Source: an uncultured Roseiflexaceae bacterium (lineage in GTDB: Bacteria > Chloroflexota > Chloroflexia > Chloroflexales > Roseiflexaceae). Taken from it: a stretch of DNA of 19,742 nucleotides. The position numbers and the translations under genes were made by a program. The notes beneath the pieces were generated by a model. The model saw nothing but the letters and a program-made list of their open reading frames with translations, was not told where the DNA came from and made no database searches. The DNA lies in contig CAIPUQ010000021.1 in NCBI GenBank assembly GCA_903868295.1, positions 1 to 19,742 on the forward strand, given 5' to 3'. Below are positions 15,061-19,742 of this stretch, piece after piece (the first letter of the stretch is position 1; the number at the start of each line of letters is the position of its first letter).

Positions 15061-15918
15061 CTAGCCACGGGGCATGCGGGAACCGCGCCCACCCTGACCG
15101 CTCTGGCCACCTTGACCACCTTGGCCACCACGGCCAGCTTGACCACCCTGGCCACCACGACCGCCTTGACCTTGTCCACCTTGACCGCCGCGTGCACCGC
15201 GACCGCCACGTCCACCACGACGGTCATCCTCGTTGCCATCCTGATTGCGCACATTGGCGCTCGGGGTGGTTGGCTGGGCATTGCCTGCCGCATCGAAGAA
15301 GACATCGCCTTTGTAGATCCATACCTTGACGCCGATACGACCGAACGTCGTGTGCGCATGCACCTGAGCGTAGTCGATATCTGCACGCAATGTATGCAAC
15401 GGAACTCGGCCCTCGCGCTCGTTGGCGACACGGGCAATTTCGGCACCGCCAAGACGCCCAGAACACTTCACCTTGACGCCGACTGCACCCAATCGCATTG
15501 CGCGCTGGACCGCCTGCTTCATTGCACGCTTGTAAGAGACGCGCTTGTTGATTTGTTCTGCGATGCCCTCGGCCACTAACTGTGACTCGAGCTCTGGCTG
15601 GTGAATTTCGACAACGTTGATCTTGAGTTTTTTGCCGAAGCTGCGCTCAAGAATCTTGCGGAACTCGTCGACCTTCTCGCCACCCTTACCGACCACGACA
15701 CCAACCTTGGCGGTGTGTACCGTGATTTCGATGCGGTTTGCCGAGCGCTCGATTTCGACGCGGGCCACACCAGCGCCTTCGAAGCGCTTCATGACCAAAC
15801 GGCGGAGCTTGAGGTCTTCGTGCAACTGGTCAGTGTAATTGCGTTCTGAGAACCAGCGCGACTGCCAGTCTTTGATGTAACCGAGGCGAAACCCCAGTGG
15901 ATGTACCTTACGTCCCAT
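15061..15918 (-). CDS. rpsC: 30S ribosomal protein S3 with Gly/Arg/Gln-rich C-terminal tail
   Basis: A 285-residue S3, on the 30S head at the mRNA entry tunnel, where it takes part in mRNA helicase activity. The N-terminus MGRKVHPLGFRLGYIKDW is typical. The KH domain carries its GxxG loop as GKGG at residues 77-80, and the C-terminal domain includes the MKQAVQRAMRLGAVGVKV helix and IGVKVWIYKGD (195-205). The usual S3 ends near residue 210-225. Here an acidic linker (about 225-232) is followed by some 50 residues of almost pure Gly, Arg and Gln in GGQ/GGR steps, ending RMPRG. The tail is in frame and ends at a stop codon, so it is a real extension and not a frameshift. Confidence 0.97.
   Translation of the reverse strand: MGRKVHPLGFRLGYIKDWQSRWFSERNYTDQLHEDLKLRRLVMKRFEGAGVARVEIERSANRIEITVHTAKVGVVVGKGGEKVDEFRKILERSFGKKLKINVVEIHQPELESQLVAEGIAEQINKRVSYKRAMKQAVQRAMRLGAVGVKVKCSGRLGGAEIARVANEREGRVPLHTLRADIDYAQVHAHTTFGRIGVKVWIYKGDVFFDAAGNAQPTTPSANVRNQDGNEDDRRGGRGGRGARGGQGGQGQGGRGGQGGQAGRGGQGGQGGQSGQGGRGSRMPRG
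15079..15216 (-). repeat. Degenerate triplet/9-nt repeats encoding the S3 GGQ/GGR tail
   Basis: About 138 bp of imperfect repeats of GGTGGTCAA / GGTGGCCAG / GGTGGTCGT units on the coding strand, translating as GGQ and GGR steps with a few Ala and Ser. Synonymous codons vary between units, so the stretch is not a fresh identical expansion. Repeats of this kind can change length between strains. Confidence 0.8.
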
Positions 15919-15934
15919 ACGTCCTCACAGTCGG

Positions 15935-16276
15935 CTAGCTCTTGGCGCCATCGTCAACAACCACGGTAATGTGGGTGGTGCGCTTACGAATTCGGTCCGC
16001 TCGACCACGTGCCCGCGGCATAAACCGCTTGAAGGCCGGGCCTTCGTCTGCGTAGATGGTGTGAACCACCAGCGCCTGACGATCCATATCGAAGTTGTTT
16101 TCGGCATTTGCAGCTGCAGACTGAATCGTCCGAGCCACTTCACGGGCAGCCTTCTGGGGCATGTATTGCAGTTCGGACAAAGCCCGTTCTACCTTCTTGC
16201 CACGGATGACGTCCATGATCATGCGTACTTTCAACGGCGCGATACGAACATACTTAGTTACAGCTTTCGCTTGCAT
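15935..16276 (-). CDS. rplV: 50S ribosomal protein L22
   Basis: A 113-residue L22, whose long beta-hairpin lines the nascent-peptide tunnel constriction opposite L4. KYVRIAPLKVRMIMDVIRGK, QKAAREVARTIQSAAANAE and the tunnel-loop region around residues 84-98 (RFMPRARGRADRIRK) are conserved. GGAG lies nine bases before the ATG. The start codon itself falls in the arm of a 6-bp inverted repeat (see the separate feature). Confidence 0.98.
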   Translation of the reverse strand: MQAKAVTKYVRIAPLKVRMIMDVIRGKKVERALSELQYMPQKAAREVARTIQSAAANAENNFDMDRQALVVHTIYADEGPAFKRFMPRARGRADRIRKRTTHITVVVDDGAKS

Positions 16277-16296
16277 CGTTCATCACTCCGCGATGC
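16273..16296 (-). promoter_or_regulatory. rplV: Hairpin enclosing the rplV start codon and Shine-Dalgarno
   Basis: In minus-strand RNA, GCAUCG pairs with CGAUGC across a 12-nt loop. The downstream arm contains the rplV AUG and the loop contains its GGAG. The ribosome binding site would be exposed while the start codon is paired. This could tune or couple rplV translation to passage of the rpsS ribosome. A 6-bp stem may also occur by chance. Confidence 0.4.
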
Positions 16297-16331
16297 GTGG
16301 TTCATGAGAGTTGCCCCTCAGGCCCCGCAAA

Positions 16332-16619
16332 CTACTTCATCTTGCCGCGTTTGTCAGCCTTCTTACCACCATGGGAACGGAAGGTTCTGGTTGGCGCGAA
16401 TTCACCCAACTTATGACCAACCATGTTTTCGGTCACATAGACCGGAACGTGGCGGCGACCATCATGAACAGCAATGGTGTGACCCACCATTTGTGGAAAG
16501 ATCGTCGAGGAGCGTGACCACGTACGCAGCACTTTCTTCTCGTTCGTCTTGTTCAAGTCTTCGACACGGCCCAATAGTCGCAAGTCGACAAATGGACCCT
16601 TCTTCGATGACCGTGACAT
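16332..16619 (-). CDS. rpsS: 30S ribosomal protein S19
   Basis: A 95-residue S19, in the 30S head, contacting S13 and the A-site finger. MSRSSKKGPFVDLRLLGRV, TWSRSSTIFPQMVGHTIAVHDG, HVPVYVTENMVGHKLGEFAPTRTF and the basic GGKKADKRGKMK end are all diagnostic. AAAGGA lies before the ATG. The 67-nt gap after rplB contains a long stem-loop. Confidence 0.99.
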   Translation of the reverse strand: MSRSSKKGPFVDLRLLGRVEDLNKTNEKKVLRTWSRSSTIFPQMVGHTIAVHDGRRHVPVYVTENMVGHKLGEFAPTRTFRSHGGKKADKRGKMK

Positions 16620-16642
16620 TCTCGGTCCTTTCGTAATTTGCT

Positions 16643-16681
16643 AACGGCGCCTACGGGCCTGTGCTCCTCTAGGCGCCCGTT
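16643..16681 (-). promoter_or_regulatory. rplB-rpsS intergenic hairpin
   Basis: Arms AACGGCGCCTA (16643-16653) and TAGGCGCCCGTT (16670-16681) form an 11-bp stem with one bulged base and a 16-nt loop. In minus-strand RNA the loop carries GAGGAG, a Shine-Dalgarno-like sequence with no start codon at a useful distance. An alternative 5-bp pairing, CGGGC with GCCCG, overlaps the main stem, so two folds are possible. No U-run follows; the rpsS ribosome binding site comes about 20 nt later. Confidence 0.6.
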
Positions 16682-16686
16682 CGCTA

Positions 16687-17511
16687 CTACTTCGTACGAC
16701 GGCGCACAATGAATCGATCCGTGCGTGGGTTGTGCCGCGTCTTGACACCACGTGCGGGCTTGCCCCACTTGGTCTTGGGCGGCATACCACGGGGTGCACG
16801 GCCCTCACCACCACCATGAGGATGGTCGCGCGGGTTCATTGCAGAACCACGCACTTCGGGGCGACGACCCAACCAGCGTTTGCGACCGGCTTTACCCAAG
16901 CGCACGTTCTGGTGGTCGATATTTCCAACCTGGCCAATGGTGGCCATACAGTTGATGTGGATCATGCGCGTCTCGCCTGATGGCATACGCAACGTGGCGT
17001 AATCACCTTCTTTGGCAATCAGCTGCGCCGAGGTACCTGCGCTGCGGACCATCACGCCACCGCGACCCTGCTGCAACTCGACGTTGTGCACTTCGCTACC
17101 AAGCGGGATGAGCTTCAACGGCAAGGCACAACCCAAGCGGATTTCGGCTTCAGGACCGCTCATCACTTTGTCGCCCACCTTCAGACCCGTTGGCGCAATG
17201 ATGTAGCGCTTTTCGCCGTCTGAATAGTTCAACAATGCAATGCGGGAAGAGCGATTCGGATCGTACTCGATCGCTGCGACCACGGCTGCCATGCCGATTT
17301 TGTTGCGCTTGAAATCGATTTGGCGGTATGCACGGCGCACACCACCGCCACGATGACGGGTCGTGATACGGCCGTAGTTGTTACGACCGCCGCTCTTGCG
17401 GAGCGGTGACAGCAAAGACTTTTCAGGCTTCTGCTTCGTTATTTCCTCAAACGTCGAGCCAGACATGTTGCGTCGGCCCGCTGAGGTCGGTTTGTATATT
17501 CGAACACCCAT
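16687..17511 (-). CDS. rplB: 50S ribosomal protein L2
   Basis: A 274-residue L2, one of the most conserved large-subunit proteins, required for subunit association and peptidyl-transferase activity. GRNNYGRITTRHRGGGVRR, EYDPNRSSRIALL and YIIAPTGLKVGD are typical. The C-terminal signature NPRDHPHGGGEGRAPRG contains His230, equivalent to the functionally important His229 of E. coli L2. The length is standard. GGAG lies six bases before the ATG. Confidence 0.99.
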   Translation of the reverse strand: MGVRIYKPTSAGRRNMSGSTFEEITKQKPEKSLLSPLRKSGGRNNYGRITTRHRGGGVRRAYRQIDFKRNKIGMAAVVAAIEYDPNRSSRIALLNYSDGEKRYIIAPTGLKVGDKVMSGPEAEIRLGCALPLKLIPLGSEVHNVELQQGRGGVMVRSAGTSAQLIAKEGDYATLRMPSGETRMIHINCMATIGQVGNIDHQNVRLGKAGRKRWLGRRPEVRGSAMNPRDHPHGGGEGRAPRGMPPKTKWGKPARGVKTRHNPRTDRFIVRRRTK

Positions 17512-17543
17512 TGCTTACTCCATCGCGACTAGACGGCCGCGCT

Positions 17544-17828
17544 CTACATGCCTTCGAACACGTCAATCGTGTTGCCAGCAGCCAGCGTGACTATTGCTTT
17601 CTTCCAGCGACTGGTGTAGCCAGTCCGAATCCCGCGGCGACGCATCTTGCCACGCACGTTGATGGTGGCGACGTCGGTGACCGTCACGTTGAAAATCGTC
17701 GCGATGGCCGCGCCAATTTCTGGCTTGGTGGCATCTTTGTCGACCTCGAAGCAGTATTTGTTCAACTGCATCAAGTTGGTGTTTTTCTCGGTGATTAACG
17801 GCCGGATGATGATCTGATGTGCGTTCAT
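17544..17828 (-). CDS. rplW: 50S ribosomal protein L23
   Basis: A 94-residue L23, at the exit of the nascent-peptide tunnel, where trigger factor and SRP dock. IIIRPLITEKNTNLMQLNKY, FEVDKDATKPEIGAAI and the loop VRGKMRRRGIRTGYTSRWKKAIVTL are conserved. The ATG overlaps the rplD stop (TAATG), so its translation is likely coupled to L4. Confidence 0.98.
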   Translation of the reverse strand: MNAHQIIIRPLITEKNTNLMQLNKYCFEVDKDATKPEIGAAIATIFNVTVTDVATINVRGKMRRRGIRTGYTSRWKKAIVTLAAGNTIDVFEGM

Positions 17829-18478
17829 TATGCGTCCTCTCCATCGACGTGTGCCGGTGAGCTGAGGTAGCTTTCCATGACCGCGACGGCTGGCTGCGCA
17901 ATGATGACGTTGTCATACGTCAACAGGTCAACCACATTCAGATAATGTGCCGGCAGGGTCTTCACACCAGGGATGTTGTTGATTGACTTGGTGACCACTT
18001 CGTTGCGTCCTGGCAATACGATCAACGTCTTGCCGGTAGCGTTCAAAGCGCTCAGACATACCAACATGTCCTTCGTGCGTGGGGATGCGAGCTCGAAGCC
18101 ATCGACAAATTTGACCTGCTGATCAGCAAATTTGACCGACAATGCCGATCGAACTGCCAACCGGCGCATCTTGCGTGGCATTGATTTGTAATACGAACGT
18201 GGGTGTGGACCATGTGCCACGCCACCACCCTTACGGTGTGGTGCTCGGATCGAACCCGCACGGGCTCGGCCGGTACCCTTTTGCCGGAACAACTTACGCG
18301 TGCTGCCATCAACTTCACCACGACCGCGGGTGTTGTGCAAGCCCAGCCGCGCATTTGCATGCTGACGTACCATCGCTTGGTGCATCACCGGGACGTTCGG
18401 CTCGATCCCAAAGATGTAGTCGTCGAGTTGTATCGTGCCGACCTCAGCCCCAGATTGGCTAAACAGTTTTGCTTCCAT
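17828..18478 (-). CDS. rplD: 50S ribosomal protein L4
   Basis: A 216-residue L4, which lines the peptide tunnel with L22 and in E. coli autogenously represses the S10 operon. The N-terminal strand MEAKLFSQSGAEVG is typical. The extended tunnel loop, about residues 50-98, has RGRGEVDGSTRKLFRQKGTGRARAGS and RKGGGVAHGPHPRSY. The C-terminal Rossmann-like half has LIVLPGRNEVVTKSINNIPGV. I chose ATG 18478; a GTG directly before it (18481) is possible. The Shine-Dalgarno-like GGGGTGG overlaps the rplC stop. Confidence 0.97.
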   Translation of the reverse strand: MEAKLFSQSGAEVGTIQLDDYIFGIEPNVPVMHQAMVRQHANARLGLHNTRGRGEVDGSTRKLFRQKGTGRARAGSIRAPHRKGGGVAHGPHPRSYYKSMPRKMRRLAVRSALSVKFADQQVKFVDGFELASPRTKDMLVCLSALNATGKTLIVLPGRNEVVTKSINNIPGVKTLPAHYLNVVDLLTYDNVIIAQPAVAVMESYLSSPAHVDGEDA

Positions 18479-18488
18479 CACACCACCC

Positions 18489-19124
18489 CTACTTACTGCT
18501 CTTTACCGCACGACGTACCATCACCAACCCGCTTTTGGGGCCAGGGACAGATCCGCGTACCAGCAGAAGATTGCGGTCGCTCAATACTTCGACGACCATG
18601 AGATTCTGTACAGTCACTCGAGCGTTACCCATACGGCCGGCCATGCGCGTGTTCTTGAACACGTGTCCTGGGTCCGTACCAGCACCAATCGAACCAGGGG
18701 CGCGCTGACGGTCTGATTGACCGTGAGTGCGAGGACCACCACTGAACCCATGGCGCTTCACAACGCCTTGGAATCCTTTGCCCTTCGAGGTCCCGGTAAC
18801 GTCGATAATCTGACCTTCTTCGAAGAGGTCAGCTGTCAATACGTCGCCTACTTTGTAGTCACTGGGGTTATCAGCCGAGAATTCACGCAGATGGCGCTTC
18901 AACATCCCTGCACCAGCCAAATGGCCACGCTGGGGTTTGTTGAGGCTCTTTGGCTTTACTTCGCCAAAGCCAAGCTGCACGGCTTCGTACCCGTCACGTT
19001 CACGAACCCGGATTTGTGTCACGACACATGGTCCGACTTCGATGACCGTTACCGGTATGACTGCGCCAGTCTCGTCGAATACTTGGGTCATGCCGATTTT
19101 GCGACCCATCAAACCTTCGATCAC
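18489..19124 (-). CDS. rplC: 50S ribosomal protein L3
   Basis: A 211-residue L3, which binds the 3' end of 23S rRNA early in assembly and extends a loop toward the peptidyl-transferase centre. The GTG start encodes MIEGLMGRKIGMTQVFDETG and has GGAGGT six bases upstream at 19131-19136. A longer in-frame frame would place this binding site inside the gene. GTSKGKGFQGVVKRHGFSGG and PGSIGAGTDPGHVFKNTRMAGRMG are the family core. E. coli L3 carries a methylated Gln in the loop SIGQNQ; here that Gln is Ala, so PrmB-type methylation is not expected. Confidence 0.97.
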   Translation of the reverse strand: MIEGLMGRKIGMTQVFDETGAVIPVTVIEVGPCVVTQIRVRERDGYEAVQLGFGEVKPKSLNKPQRGHLAGAGMLKRHLREFSADNPSDYKVGDVLTADLFEEGQIIDVTGTSKGKGFQGVVKRHGFSGGPRTHGQSDRQRAPGSIGAGTDPGHVFKNTRMAGRMGNARVTVQNLMVVEVLSDRNLLLVRGSVPGPKSGLVMVRRAVKSSK

Positions 19125-19187
19125 AATCCCACCTCCGCAGCAATGCGATGAGCCCATGCCCACCGTAGCGGCTGCCGCTTTCAAGAA

Positions 19188-19502
19188 TTAGAGCTTTATC
19201 TCGATATCTACACCAGCTGGCAAAGTCAGCTTCATCAGTGCATTGATTGTCTGTTGGCTTGGATCCAACACATCAATCAACCGCTTGTGCGTGCGCACCT
19301 CGAACTGCTCTTGCGAGTTTTTGTCGATAAACGAAGAACGAATCACACTGTACTTCTCGATACGGGTAGGCAATGGCACAGGGCCAGCCACCAACGCACC
19401 GGTTCGCTCCGCTGCTTCCACAATCTGCCGTGCGCTCTGATCCAAAATCTTGTGATCAAACGCCTTCAGACGGATACGAACTTTTTGCTTCGCAGTTGCC
19501 AT
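19188..19502 (-). CDS. rpsJ: 30S ribosomal protein S10 (NusE)
   Basis: A 104-residue S10, in the 30S head, which also works with NusB in transcription antitermination and couples to NusG. QKVRIRLKAFDHKILDQSA, GPVPLPTRIEKYSVIRSSF, the FEVRTHKRLIDVLDPSQQT segment and LPAGVDIEIKL are diagnostic. Start: GGAG at 19509-19512 is six bases from the ATG at 19502; an ATG at 19505 is also possible, and one at 19518-19520 would put the binding site inside the gene. It follows tuf after a gap holding a strong hairpin. Confidence 0.97.
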   Translation of the reverse strand: MATAKQKVRIRLKAFDHKILDQSARQIVEAAERTGALVAGPVPLPTRIEKYSVIRSSFIDKNSQEQFEVRTHKRLIDVLDPSQQTINALMKLTLPAGVDIEIKL

Positions 19503-19520
19503 CATATACTCCATCACCAT

Positions 19521-19554
19521 GCCGCATCAACGGACCAAAGCCCGTCGATGCGGC
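19521..19554 (-). promoter_or_regulatory. tuf-rpsJ intergenic hairpin
   Basis: A 13-bp inverted repeat, 19521-19533 (GCCGCATCAACGG) with 19542-19554, has an 8-nt loop. Twelve positions are Watson-Crick pairs. The remaining one is a G-U wobble in minus-strand RNA but a C-A mismatch in plus-strand RNA, so the fold favours the operon transcript. No U-run follows it; the rpsJ ribosome binding site lies about 8 nt downstream. It marks the join of the str-type (tuf) and S10 parts of the operon and may act as an attenuator, processing site or stability element. Confidence 0.7.
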
Positions 19555-19573
19555 GTGCATTATTGTCTGTGGA

Positions 19574-19742
19574 TTAGTCCGTGATCTTGGACACGACGCC
19601 GGCGCCGACGGTACGACCGCCTTCGCGGATGGCGAAGCGCAGACCATCTTCGATGGCGACCGGAACGATGAGTTCCACGGCCATCTCGATGTTGTCACCC
19701 GGCATCACCATCTCGACACCCTCTGGCAACGTGATCGAACCC
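19574..19742 (-). CDS. tuf: Elongation factor Tu, C-terminal part
   Basis: The last 56 codons of EF-Tu, cut by the right edge of the window. The translation ends with LPEGVEMVMPGDNIEMAVEL, then LRFAIREGGRTVGAGVVSKI and TD before TAA, the conserved beta-barrel domain 3 of EF-Tu. EF-Tu delivers aminoacyl-tRNA to the ribosomal A site in a GTP-dependent way. Its position directly before rpsJ is the common fusion of the str and S10 operons. The GTPase domain lies outside the window. Confidence 0.96.
   Translation of the reverse strand, partial: GSITLPEGVEMVMPGDNIEMAVELIVPVAIEDGLRFAIREGGRTVGAGVVSKITD

Noticed and set aside
15079..15216. Repeat array considered as a possible CRISPR or minisatellite
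   Set aside because: Units are about 9 nt, in frame and without spacers; they are fully explained as coding sequence of the S3 tail.
14977..15579. Plus-strand frame rich in Thr, Ala and Leu repeats, resembling a low-complexity surface protein
   Set aside because: The repeats are the antisense reading of the S3 GGQ/GGR tail; the coding strand has the full S3 family match.
15971..16636. A 221-codon plus-strand frame opposite rplV and rpsS
   Set aside because: Antisense of two clear ribosomal proteins; no independent support.

Overview
This window is the bacterial S10-spc-alpha ribosomal protein super-operon, transcribed leftwards on the minus strand. It starts inside the 3' end of tuf (EF-Tu) at the right edge and ends at a strong intrinsic terminator at 1816-1854. 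In transcription order I read: tuf(partial)-rpsJ-rplC-rplD-rplW-rplB-rpsS-rplV-rpsC-rplP-rpmC-rpsQ-rplN-rplX-rplE-rpsN-rpsH-rplF-rplR-rpsE-rpmD-rplO-secY-adk-map-infA-rpmJ-rpsM-rpsK-rpsD-rpoA-rplQ-truA-rplM-rpsI. All genes look intact. rpmJ (38 codons, GTG start) is very short and easily missed. Several starts are non-ATG: rplC, rpsH, rpsE, rpmJ and rpoA use GTG, and rpsN uses TTG.

Left of the operon, a plus-strand inositol-monophosphatase-family gene (781-1569) converges on rpsI. A minus-strand HAD-family hydrolase (55-708) is divergent from it. A good sigma-70-like promoter (GTGACA, 17 bp, TATAAT at 720-748) lies between these two genes and drives the phosphatase. The 300 bp between the phosphatase and rpsI hold the operon terminator and nothing else I can recognise.

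Organism: a free-living, moderately GC-rich bacterium. The continuous order secY-adk-map-infA-rpmJ-rpsM-rpsK-rpsD-rpoA-rplQ-truA-rplM-rpsI, a Gly/Arg/Gln-rich C-terminal tail on S3, a zinc-type S14 and a four-cysteine L24 would fit a Chloroflexota (Chloroflexia-type) bacterium. That assignment comes from memory of families, not from a search, and is only moderately confident.

Function: the operon makes about half of the ribosomal proteins together with the RNA polymerase alpha subunit, IF-1, the SecY protein channel, N-terminal methionine removal (Map), adenylate balance (Adk) and tRNA pseudouridylation (TruA). Translation, secretion and transcription capacity are therefore co-expressed.

I found no undescribed gene system. 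The most interesting signals are non-coding. Most of the longer intergenic gaps hold a hairpin without a U-tract. In two of them the stem is continuous only in minus-strand RNA because of G-U wobbles, one is capped by a UNCG tetraloop, and one encloses the rplV start codon. The S3 low-complexity tail and a lone cysteine pair in an external SecY loop are also worth checking.
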